Shown: positions 1-12,300 of the stretch, in pieces
How the letters are laid out: every line of letters begins with the position of its first letter
Position numbering within the stretch: the first letter of the stretch is position 1
From: Amaranthus tricolor
Taxonomy: Eukaryota; Streptophyta; Magnoliopsida; Caryophyllales; Amaranthaceae
NCBI RefSeq assembly: GCF_026212465.1
Contig: NC_080050.1
Span: 4,042,644 to 4,106,643 of the forward strand
Direction: 5' to 3'
Length of the DNA stretch: 64,000 nt
Position numbers and translations under genes: made by a program
Notes under the pieces: generated by a model
Told to the model about the DNA's origin: nothing
What the model saw: only the letters and a program-made list of their open reading frames with translations
The model's database searches: none

Positions 1-3000
1 TTAAAAAGAGATCCTTAACGTTTCATTTCATAAAGGTGTCTTATAATAATAACTAACAATAGAAGTATTGATATGTTTGATGTTATTAAGAGGTGAGATA
101 AAAAATTGTTTGATTTTCATTTAACTCTTTTCTTGCTCGGTCAAGCCTATAATATAAAAATTAATATAATAATATTGTTATTCATGAATGATGATCATGA
201 ATCGGGTAACTAGATGGTTGTAAAGTCAAAAAGGTATAGCTAAAAATCCACAAAGTAACCGCAATTTAAATTTCGAGAAATGTGCACAGAAATATGAAGC
301 ATTCTATCTAATATCAAGCGGTTTTTGATAAACACCGCCGTTTCATTAATCATGATTCATGTGAAGGTAAGGATAATTTTCTTCTATCACTTTCAAATTG
401 CCCTCATTAAACGCATTGAAGATAAATACTTGCAAAATATTTTTATTATTTTATGATTATTAACACTATTTATTATTTAAGTTTAATTTTATATTTTACG
501 GGGCTAATGGTAGGAAAAACATAAGCGAGTAGAATTTTATTTGAATTGTCTAGTCACATATTTTTATAATGTTAAACTTTTATAATTTTTAGATTTGCAC
601 AATTTAATATATAAATAATCAAAATATAATACTGTATTGTGTAAAAATCAAATATAACAAGTATAATAAAACAGAGAAAGTATATATGTCGATATAAATT
701 AGTTAGCCTTGGAGAAGTGTAAAAAGTTGTTATTTTTTAATTTTTTATATAATAGCTTTTGATGTTAATGAAGAATATATTAAATTGTGTAAATGATGTT
801 AAAAGAAAGTTTAAATGTATAAATGAGATAAAATAAAAGTGATTTAGATTCTTTTCAAAATAATATAAGATAAAATAAATAAAACGACAGAAAGTAAAAG
901 ATAACGCAAATTACAAGTGGCTGAGGGAGTGATGCAATATCAAAACAACAAACTTGTTGCAAAATTAGTACCCTTTTTATCCCTTTTAGAATGCATCCAA
1001 TATTATTTGGATGAATTTTAAGTGGAAAAAAAATTTGATTAGAGAATAAGAAAAAAAAATATTGGAAATAAGTAATTAAAACGAAGAGAGATAATAAGTT
1101 TGTCAATGATATTAAAAGAAGAGAGTGAGATTATAGTAAATTGAAAGATACGAAAGAGAGTGTTTAAAACAGATCCGATGACCCAAAATTACCTGACTTT
1201 GTAATCGAAATCGATTTGACATGATTTTAAAAATAAGTATAATTATGTAAAAACAATATAGACACAAAACTTGATTTCAAATCAACAAAAAACACTTAAC
1301 TCGCAATTAATCCAATGATTCGAATAAACACCTCTACGCAAGATAATTATGAGGTAGCTATTGACTATTTCGATAGTAGTTAGATGTGGGTAATTTTAAT
1401 TTATGTGAAATTAATAATAATAGTATATATTTTATATTTTTATGCAATTGAATACATTATTTTGACTACCAATGGTCCAATGCATTTAGTTCTATATAAT
1501 TATACATTATTAAAAGTTATTTTTGACAAGATGGATTGATATGAATAAAATATGGTTCTTAGTTTGTTCTGTCCATAGAAAGTTAAAGCTAGTAAAATAA
1601 CTGAATGTTTCCTTCAAACAATAGGCATAGCAGCAAACCAGCAACCATCAAGACGTTAGTATATATAAATACACATTATATTATAACATATTATAATAAT
1701 ATAATTAAAATTTTATACTCAACACGAATTTAACAAAGATTATTAATAATTATTTTTCAATTTCTTATAGGAAAGATTATTTAAAATAATCCAACTTTTT
1801 CATAATTTTCCTATATTAATCTCATTTATTAATTAACCATAAATAATCTCAACTTTAGAAGGTACTTGCCTAGACTAAATTTGGGCAAAATTGATAACCT
1901 GCTATTATAGGTAATTCACCAAAACGGTAAAATACAAATTAATTTAAAATTAGAGAAATTTTTTGGAATATTTACATAAAATATTCTAAGTAATAAAAAA
2001 AAATCAAATTTTTTTACACATTTTTTTACTTTTTATTTTTATTTAATTTTTTTAAAAAAATAAACTTGCTATAACAAATTATTCGGTTAAAGGGTTTACT
2101 CTAAGGAAATACCCCTCAAAATTGAGATCATTCATGGTTAATCAATAGGTGAAATTATTATAGGAAAATCATAATAAAGTTGAGATCATTCTAGATAATT
2201 TTTCGTTTCTTATATTCATAAAAATCATGTATAAATTTCTCTTTTATCCACGAAATATTTTAAATATAACCAATAAAATAAAATTAAAATAGTAGTATTT
2301 GACTAAATTTTTATAAAAAATAATTATCACAAAATTCATAAATTTATAATTACTCTGTTGAAAAGCTTATGACTCAGATATTTAAGGCCACAAATAGTTG
2401 GTCAATAAGAGGCTTATAGGCATAGTAGCCAGTAGGATAACAACAGGCATGAGAGTTGTTCATCAATGACAATATTTTTGGTAAAAGTCAAATAAATTAC
2501 CCAAAAACAGGGAGATCATATGAGTTTAGGCAATTACTTTTTTATACACTAATTATGAAATGGAATTATTGAGTTAGACTCGATATATATTTAAAGTTTT
2601 GAAGTGATTATTTATAGTTTTAAAGTGATTATTTTTATAGTATTAAAATAATAATTTATAATTTTAGAGTAATAACTTATAATTATAAAGTAATTATTAA
2701 AAAAATAAATTAATTATATGAGTTGATTTTATATAAAAAAAACTTAAAGTATTAAGTTAACAATGTTTGGTAACCCACCACCTTAGTCTTCCTCATTTTA
2801 TGGGAGTATAGATCCACTTTAATCAATCATTCTAAATACTTCTATAACCTACATCATAATCCCATATTTACCTGCTTTGAAGTCAAATTATTTGAATTTT
2901 CCATTTTTAAGAAATTACAAATTTTGCATACTTGTTTGGTTGATATGTTTTGGGCAAAAAAAATAAATAAAAGAATTTTTTTTTGAGCAAAAAATTTTCC

Positions 3001-3687
3001 AAAATCTAGAAACTTAATAACCATTAAAGGGTGTCAATTTTTTCTAAGTAATGTGTCAACAATAAATATTAATGTCAAACCAATAAAAAAAATTTTAGAA
3101 ATTTGAAAAAGGAAGTGATGACTTTTTAGAAAATTGAGCAAACAATTTTTATTTGGTTGCACTTGCTTTAATACTAGATTCATGTGTACGATGTTAGTGT
3201 TAAGTAAATTAGTTGGTTATTGAAATAACTTATAATTATAGATTAGTTATTTTTTAACAAATTGCTTTTAGCGACGTGCTAAGTGTTCAAAATCAGCTAG
3301 TCAAACCAAATTATAAAGTTAGATGATTAAATCAATGACTTTAGTGAACTATCAGTAATTTGCCAAATATACATCTTTAAAATTGAGAAAAAAAAAAACT
3401 AAGAATAATAAAAAATGGTGAAAATCAAGTGTATTATTGGGAAGATTTGTCAAATGACAGTTAATGGCATATAGTATAGTGAGTTATTGCACATAATTCT
3501 GTTTAGCACCGAATAATGTCAGTTTCATAGCTTTATTGAGATTCCATCTTACCTACAACATTAGCTTTAAGTAAGGGAGACAAACTTCTAGGAACATTTG
3601 ACTAAAATGGAAAGCAGAATCATGGTATTCAAAATAAATATAATCACAAAAAGAATAAAACAAATTGAAAAAATATATATTATTTTT
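1..3687. other. AT-rich intergenic stretch, no gene seen
   Basis: No open frame here looks like protein. The longest frames are low-complexity shadows of A/T runs. The region has short runs such as the repeated 'agtgattatt' and 'aataact' pieces around 2600-2700 that look like old MITE debris. I see no RNA gene. Confidence 0.6.
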
Positions 3688-4391
3688 TATTTCGCGAGCA
3701 ATAAGAATTTACTATAAGCAAAAAGAGAGCGATAATTGATGTAGTTATATAAATGGATCAATATCACTAGGATTGAAAGAATGAGAGGAATAAGTGACAA
3801 TCAAATTTATAGCCTTAACTAAAAAAGGTATTACTTGAAAAAAGAAAAAAGAAAATTGGAAATATGTAATACATTTTTTTTATTTTGTGACCAAGAAGAA
3901 TCCCATTAAGCAAAAAGGGAGTGATAATTGATGTAATTGATATGAATGGATCGATATCACAACAGTAGAAAGATGGTAGAGATAGGTGACAATCGAACTT
4001 ATGACCTTAAATGAAAAATACGGTACTTGAAAATAGGAAAAGAAATTGGAAAAGTATACTTTTCTTATTTCGCGACCAAGAAGAATCCCTATAAGCAAAA
4101 AGGGAGCGATAATTGATGCAGTTGATATGAATGGATCGATATCACTAGGGTAGAAAGATGGGAGGGATAGATGATTGAAAAATACGATACTTGAAAAAAG
4201 TGAAAGAAAAATTAGAAACATATACAATTTTTAATTTCACGACGAAGAAGAATCCCTATAAGCAAAAAGGGAGCAATAATTGATGCAGTTGATATGAATG
4301 GAGCGATATTACAAGGCTAGAAGAATGGGAGGGATAGATGACAATCAAACTTATGACCTTGACTAGAAAAACTGTACTTACTTCAACTGAA
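3688..4391. repeat. Degenerate tandem array, four copies of about 166-193 bp
   Basis: Four successive units begin near 3688, 3881, 4066 and 4232. Each starts with a 'tatttcgcgaccaag'-like block, followed by 'agcaaaaagggagcgataa', then 'ttgatatgaatggatcgata', and ends in an A-rich tract. Units 3 and 4 are the most alike; unit 1 is the most diverged. An apparent minus-strand open frame at 3880-4227 lies inside the array and is an artefact of it. Confidence 0.85.
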
Positions 4392-4437
4392 ACAAGACCG
4401 AATTATCCCCATGACTTCAAATATTAACACAAATTGT

Positions 4438-4580
4438 TGTGACAGACGGTCTCTCCAAAAGACGCATAAGACATATGGGCTAAATAGCCCAATTAATACA
4501 AATTAAAGAGAAAATAAGAGTGTAAGCTTTTTATTTTGAGGTCGTCTCTTTAAGAGGCGGTTTCTTACAAGAGTAGCTGA
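4438..4580. mobile_element. Small MITE-like element (agacggtctct family)
   Basis: About 140 bp. A 'gacagacggtctctcc' end on the left partly mirrors 'gtcgtctctttaagaggcgg' on the right, with the core 'gggctaaatagcccaattaa' between them. The same core ('aatagtccaattaatacaaa') recurs near 57300, so this is one member of a dispersed family. Confidence 0.5.
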
Positions 4581-6350
4581 AATATCAATCTTGCTTTTAA
4601 ATGGCAAATACCGGAAAAAAAACTAAGTATATATTTCCTATGTTCTTTTTACTTGCACCATGATGACTTCGACACTATTCATCAAGCAAATTGACTTTCA
4701 TATAATCAATAATCTATAAATTCCAACATAGTCATGTAAAACCTTGTTTGAATCGTCTTGATTCAACATTTATTAATTTCTAGTTTTCATAACTTTTTGA
4801 TATGTATAATTGAAGGTATTAGCGATTGAATTCTTACATTAGAGGGTGTGAAAAAGCAAATGGTGAATAAGAACCGATGAAATTTATATTTCTCCTTTTT
4901 CTTTTTTTGTTATGGACATTTTATACGTTCACATATCTAATTATACATCACAAAAAAATTATACTTCGTACACAAATCTAGTAAGATTTCACAAAACTAT
5001 ATTTATCGCTGAAGATAATTCCTATGGAAGGTCAGATCAACACATAACAAAAATGAAAATTCAAAGTCTTGCAAGTAAAATAAAACCAAGAAAGTAGCAA
5101 TTGAAGAAAATAAACACTAAAAATCATCCTGAATTAATTTACATTGTATCAACTTGTATTTTACAAGGAATATATATATTAAATATTAATACCTATTTCT
5201 TCTAACAGTACACTTCAAAGAATTACTAGTCATTCTAGTTAAATTCTAGTAAATGAATGGCAAATTACACAGCCGAAAAACATTTTTCAGTGTATAAACC
5301 ATATACAAAAAATGGTGAATAATATGAATATTTAGTAGATTTGTATAAAATTGTGAGGGTAAAATTTTTATCAGGATGATTTGAGCGTACCGTTTTGGTA
5401 TATCGTGTTTGTATAAGATTCTTGACACATACAGTCGGGCATTGGGAATGTGTAGAGCGATGCTGTCGGTTTTTTCATCTCGCGCCCTTTTGTATCACTA
5501 CGATAGAGCATATCCTGCACCTGATACTTAAATGTTTCCCATCTGGATTAACATGAAATATAAGCAACATGTAAGCAAGAATTTTCGATGGTGCATAAAT
5601 CGATCTTGATTTTCTAGATATTGAGGTTTAGTTTTGATGTTGAGACGAGATTCAGAACATTAGGTAAGAGTTGGCGATTTGGGTTCATAGACAATGGTCA
5701 AATATGGAGGTGGGCAAACAAAGCCCGAACCCACAATGACCCGAGCATGGTAGAAATCAAATGAACTATGTATACACATATCATGAAATGACCCGATCTA
5801 AAAACCGACCCGAATTGCGCATCTCTAGTCAAAAACAGTTCTAGGTCAAGCTCGGTAAATGGACATATATTAGTTGCTTACAATTGGGTTAAGGTTTCCT
5901 TCAATGGTTATCAAAATGATCGCCAAAAGTTGCTTCTCGTGACTTTTATACTCCAAGATAAACAAATCATCTACAATCCGAGTCACTGATCATCACAAAG
6001 CAAGTCATTATATCCATTTAGTCTTTTTTACTTCTCATATTCTAACTCGCCTTTCTCTTTCCTATTTCTCTCTCATATTTTGATACGCGTTATTGTTGGT
6101 AAATTATGAATATAAATGGTAGGAGCACTTTGCTCGAGATGAACAGTTTTAAGAATAGATGGAAGGAATGAGTGCGGAAAAGATTGAGAAACTTTATGAG
6201 ACGAAGAGCCAAGGTAGGGGTAGAATAACCTGCGAAGAAAATAAAGCAAAAGAAAGCAATGAGTCGGTTCACTCGCCCCGCGACATTCTATCAAGGTTTG
6301 GAAATGTTCAGGGCATAAAGAAATCACCACTGTGGAGATTCTTAGAAACT
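4581..6350. other. Intergenic stretch, no gene seen
   Basis: Contains a decayed sequence near 4625-4790 resembling the Stowaway-like piece at 63525 (shared 'acttgcacca'). It also holds short open frames that do not resemble known proteins. The 3' end of the minus-strand O-fucosyltransferase transcript probably lies at 5900-6350. Confidence 0.5.
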
Positions 6351-6375
6351 TCAGATGAGTTCTCTAAATAGTTGC
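6351..6375 (-). other. Possible terminal coding exon of the O-fucosyltransferase gene
   Basis: Exon nine ends in phase 2 (AG plus one base). Joining at 6375 gives the short tail RQLFRELI and a stop. The acceptor (gag, with no pyrimidine tract) is poor. A better-looking acceptor at about 6312 ('ctccacag') would give SGDFFMP and a stop. Neither matches the Trp-containing C-terminal block I expect in this family, so the true terminus is unresolved. Confidence 0.25.
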
Positions 6376-9300
6376 CTCATTTCCTCTTAATCATCATTAA
6401 AATCAAATTCTTAAATAAGACGGTTTCATGGTGAGACCATCTCTATTGAGCCGGTCCATGTACATATAGTGTGTTAAAGCGATCACTCACAATTTTAAAG
6501 TGATCAATTTAAGAAATGGTCTAACTATATGGGCCCATCTCATGGTGAGACGATCTCATACAAGACTAGATGTTAAAATATTAGTTTTTCCTTTAATATA
6601 TAATTCAACGCATATTCTTGTATGAAACGGTCTCACCGTGAGACGTGCCCCATACTTGCATCAAATAGCCCAATAATAGATACTTTTAGCATAATTCAAA
6701 TCTACTTCATAAACTCCATTATAGATAGAAGTGATTGAACTCATCTAAACTACAAGTAGGTTGATCATAAATGATAATTAAGGAGTTGAAATTACCTAAC
6801 ATCAGGGTTGTCGAACAATAAGACTAGCTTCCTTTTGTCAGGTACAACAGTCTTTGAATGCCCTCCGTTGATATAACGCCGATGACCCATCAAAAAGTGA
6901 GGAAAGTTTCCACCTTGCGTAGTCACAAACACCTCGCTGTGAAGACAAACCGTGTAATCAAGAGCTGCTAACCTGGACGAGTGGCCCTGCATCAGAATTG
7001 TCGAGATTTTCAACACGGCAGTTCTTTTTTAGACGGATATTCAAAAGGTAGCACAATGATAGTACCTGAAATGGGGCAAGTTCTTCGGGAGTTGCTAAAG
7101 AATCCTTTGTTTCCAAAAGTGGAAAGAGTTTTCTAAGAGGCTCCATGAACTTATCGGCTTTATAAATTATCCCAGCAGCAACATACACAACTGTTGTATT
7201 GTCGAAACCCATACCTCTAAGCATCATTCCTACCTGAGGCAATCCAAGTAATCAGCTGACATATAAGGGTGTAGCCGTATAAGCACGTAGAGGGAAAAGT
7301 GGGAAAAAGGATGAGTGGAGAAACTGCAGAAACAGGAGAAAAAAGAACATATTTTTCGCTTTTTTGGCAGAGAAATGGGCAAGAAGGGACATGAATAAAA
7401 TCAACAAAGTGAAAAACACAAAACGTTGCCTCATACCACAGTATGGGAATGCGATGTCAAACACCAAATTGACGCTTCTTGTTTGTATCAATATTCAAGA
7501 TGGAAAAACTTATCATCATCATCATCATCATCATCATACCTAGCATTTTCTTTAATTGTTAAGGTTATATTGTTAAGGTTATATTACGTTCTTCTTTTGA
7601 GATACAAGACTTCAAAATTTATGATTAGGGTTGTGATTTTCTTTTATGATCAATGTATTTGGACAACATCATGGGACTTATCTTAGCTTCTATTGGATCA
7701 AATTGTGTTTCCTAAGTCACTAAAACGCTAAATTAACGGTTTTTGTTTTTCATATTGAATCGAATTTCATGTCGCGCAACGTTATTCATACCTCTAATGG
7801 AGTTAGTGGGCATTTTCCATCCCTCCTGATTGCACCAGGTCTTATGATTCGACCTCTTCTACGAAACTTTCCTCTCCAACCTTTTTCCCTAGCAATATCC
7901 ATTTCCTTCTTTTCCTCCTTGCCTCCATCATATATACAGCAGGAAAACGCAACCATATCCTGGAAAACATCATATTTACAGTTAACGACGCGTATATCAT
8001 ACAAATGAGGCTGGCTAATGTGAAAAATATACCCACCTTTTCAAATCGTAGATGCACTGAAACATATTTCCCCCCACTCCTTGAGCTTTTCTGAACCATT
8101 CTCTGAACCATGACTTCTGCAAGTGAACGTATAGGCTGAGCAAACCGCAGGGCTTCAAAATTTGCCAAGCATCGTAGCCCTTGCACCTCCGGGGGCACTG
8201 TGTTGGCTAATCTATTTGAAAACGGTGCTACCCTTACAGCCCTGCAAAGAAAACATGAATTTAGGCAAATATGATTACGATCATCAGCATAGTGTAAAAA
8301 TGCAGTAATGGTCGCGATCACGGTAACGGAACGGTGATGCGGTACCAGGTGTGATGGGGTTATCATAACGCCTAAATATCGGTCGAAACCATAAGATATC
8401 CTTTGATACTGCCCATAACGCGGTTTTTTACACCTTTACAGTGCGGAAAATATTGGTTCATTGTTTATGAAAACCTTTATAACGTGGACAACACGATGCG
8501 ATGCGGCCTTATTTTTACACTATGGTCATCAATCTTGTTCATTGAATAACAGCATCGTTCAGAGAATACATACCCCAACAACAACAGTTTTGGAAGAACT
8601 TTTTGAAGGTAATATGTCGGACTTGACCAAGCTTTTAACCTCAAGTTCACAATGCTGCTAATATTATGGTTGTAGCGCCGAAGGATATCTTCTGGGAGCT
8701 GCCTTACTACATTCACCTTATTTCTAAGAGCGTACATGAAGAAATCTTCATCGAATATTTCTCCGAACTTGCTGAAACAAGACAAAGTGCATGAGCATTA
8801 AAACTATACAGGATCAAGCATTCTTTAACCCATGTATGAGAATTATTCTTGCGAGAGACCGTTTCTTGGTGAAACGACCTCAAAATAAGAAGCCCAATTA
8901 ATAAGAAGCTCATACAAGATTTTGTGTAACATATAAAGATCTTTTATGCCGTCCAACAGTCAATCCATACAAACTTTGTTATACAAGCCAAGCAATGTTA
9001 AACCAGACAGCGAACAAACAATACTGAAAGTAGATATACCGCTATGGGTTTCATAATTCATATTATAATTTTGATAAAAATCAAAGCTTTCATCTCAAAA
9101 TGCTTTGATCAGCCAGAAAAAACGATCCAGAAAGTCTACCAACAATAAGTACTATCCAACAGCAAGTAGAAGGTTTGTTGGCTGTGGCTATAACAAACAA
9201 AAACTGGGAAATTCTATTTGAATGCAGAGCACGGATTTGCACCAAAAAGCCAACAGACAGCCCCAATAATCATAATTTTACATACATTATCAGAATATTA

Positions 9301-12300
9301 ATCTGCAAATATCGAGTGTTCAAAATTGAGAAAGTTATGGTCTCAAAAAATAGAATTTGTTTAGTCTTTCAATCCGTAATCTCACGAATTCCACCCTAAT
9401 GAAATAAAATGAACATATAATTGTCATCCGTAATTTCCTAGATAGATCTTGAATGTGATCGCGTATCACGATGTTATACAACAAAAACTTGTTGCTCATG
9501 CACTAGTTCATATTGATTCTTGATGTACGATGAAGCATAGTTTCGCTTTCCATAATTATAAAATAAAGAATTCAAGCCTGTACCTGGAATCTCGCCAAAC
9601 ACTATTTAAATGAAATATCGGAATAACAAGAGTAGCATTCAGAAGCCCAGCCACTGCTACTGCATCACATATCTGAAATTTGAAAATATAAAATAAGATA
9701 ATAAGAAATGAATGTTGAACTGAATGTTTTTATCATTTGAATATAAGTCATAGTGCTATCTTATTAACAAGTTGAAAACACAAGCTCTTTAGTAGATCAA
9801 GACATGGTTGATAAAATCGTGATCCTAGTGTAGAATTGTATTGTTCTATGCTTGAATTACGGTAAGACGATTCAATTTTACTATTTTATGCAATTCCTTC
9901 GTAGCTAGGATAAGGTTGTAAACATCCGACCCTCAAACCCTCCTAGGTGAGAACTAATTAATAGCATTGGAGTAAAAAAATGTTGTTGCATTATACATTT
10001 GGCAATATCTAAATTCTCCTCCAATCCCAAGAGACATAAAAACAAGTAAAAATATCACTTGTAGCAATACTCAATTTGTTCCATTAATCTCTAAGTCAAT
10101 CTTCCTCTCTAATTTGACACTACTACGCTTGAAAATTTTCAAACCTGTTATCGTCAAACTGAATCCATCAAGAGTTTTCAACGACCTTGGTATAACTTCT
10201 TCAACAATTACAGGATTTTGAAAGCATCACTATCTTTCGTAAAAGATGGTGAATACAGAATCTACAAAGCCTGCAAGGATACTTTGAAGACTGTTGGGAT
10301 TTCTTTAGTTTCCTTCAATATTTTCCATTAAAATCCAAGCGTATCTTAATTCGCTTGAGCATAACTTGTCTAAGCCTTCAAAATTGCTATGCAAAGTTGC
10401 AAACAATAATATAGGTCAAAAGTCTGTATGTTACTCAAACTTTACGTGAACTCTTGTGCTCATATCTTCTAGCAATACAAATCATTTTGGAATTAATACG
10501 AAAGAGTATCCAACCTTAGGCAACCTCAGAAAACTAATATCCATAATATCTTTCTTTCAATAACTTCAAAAAATCCCACAAGCCTTGTAAGCAAGTGTTG
10601 TATTATAGACATCAAAGCAATTTTGCTAGGTCAACTAATGTTTCAATATTCCAACAAAATCTACTAGAAAGGATAATAAGGACTCTTCACTATCCTTGGA
10701 AGTTTCACAACATGATAACAACCACACATCACATATGCTTTCCTCATATTCTAAAAAATTTTCTACTAAGTCTCAAGCATAGTACAAGATATTGGCTATA
10801 TCACTGCATCATAATCGCATTATAAAAACTTAGGTTTTGGAAATTAATGTGACTGCAAAACCATCCGCATTGACATCAAAAGTCATTTTGCGACAATATC
10901 CAAGATTTGGCATTATCTTCTCCAAAAGGGTCTTTATACTTCCCAAATTAAATGGCTAATGGTACTAGTTATGTGGGAAGCTCCAAAAAAAATCAATGGG
11001 ACTCATGAAGCTAACAATAGCCTTCAAGTTGAATTTGTAAATTTGGATTAAGTTGCATTACCCTCAGGAAGTAATGGCCATGGATCGGGTTACTCGAGGT
11101 TTGATCGGATGAGCCACCCCGAATCGAAACCGATTTCGAACTGCAAGTCACATGTGTTTCAAAAAATTCTTGAACCGTAGAACAGCCTAGAGAATCGAGC
11201 CTAATCAGGTCGATTCGAATTAAGAGCAATGGGCTAATTCAAACCACATGGTTTATGGAAACCAACAATTCTAGAAATGCTAAAACTAGCTGTTGCAACC
11301 TTCAACTAGTCGATGGAACTGGGTCTATTAATAGAAGATGATTTAGATCATAAATTCAACACTAAAGCTTCATCTCTTACTCATTCAAAATTAGTCTCTA
11401 CTTATTCAATATTAATATAATAGATACATTTTCAATATAGAAACTAAGATTGACAAAATAGGCAGGTGGATGTGATATGCCCTCCCCCATACCCATACCC
11501 ACCTAAAATTTCCATACCCACCACCTACCCAAAACCCAAGATGGATAAAATTTTCATACACACGCTTGCTTACCTGGGTATGCATTTAAACCCATCTCCA
11601 CCCAATATAGCCAACTAGGTATACTCATCATGGATATACCCACCTCAAATTCACTCCAAGTCCGCGTTATATATTTCATTTACAAATTTAATTGTACATC
11701 TAATTTTGTATATACCATACAATGTAATAAAATAAAATTAATATCCTTAACTCTTTGTCAATAGTTTTTAATAAAAAATACAAAATTGATATAAATTAGT
11801 ACATTGTAGATATAGGGTGAGGGGTGAGCGGCTATAAGGCAAGACGGGTGGATATTGGATGGGGCGGGTGGGTATGCGGAAGGTAAGACCTCATACCTAC
11901 AACCTACCCACTAACCATGGCGAGTGGGACTTTTCATACCCACACCCACCCGCTACCTACCAAAATCATACCCATAGGCCATACCCATAAGACTTTTCAT
12001 ACCCATAAAGCGGTTGTGGTATGAAACCCGCATAATTTTACCCATCTACTATCCCTAATAAAAACTATGAGTATTTTAATAGAAAAGTTTTACAACCTTC
12101 ATTCGAAACAATGCATTGGAATATTTTTAAACAATGATATAGGTCAAAAGTCTGTACGTTACTCAAACACTTCACATGAACTCTTGCACTCATGTTTTCT
12201 AGCAAGACATATCATTTTGGACAAAAATAACAGAATTTTCAAGTCTAACAATGCTTCAAATTCAAGAGAAAGTCAAGTTTACTGTCTACGGAGTCAATGA

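Noticed and set aside
855..1106. 83-codon minus-strand open frame
   Set aside because: Low-complexity Phe/Leu/Tyr composition from an AT-rich tract; no motif or splice context.
3880..4227. 115-codon minus-strand open frame
   Set aside because: Lies across two units of the degenerate tandem array and owes its length to the repeat.
7842..8366. Single 174-codon minus-strand open frame
   Set aside because: Reads through a real exon (8037-8241) and flanking introns; conserved residues end at clean splice sites.
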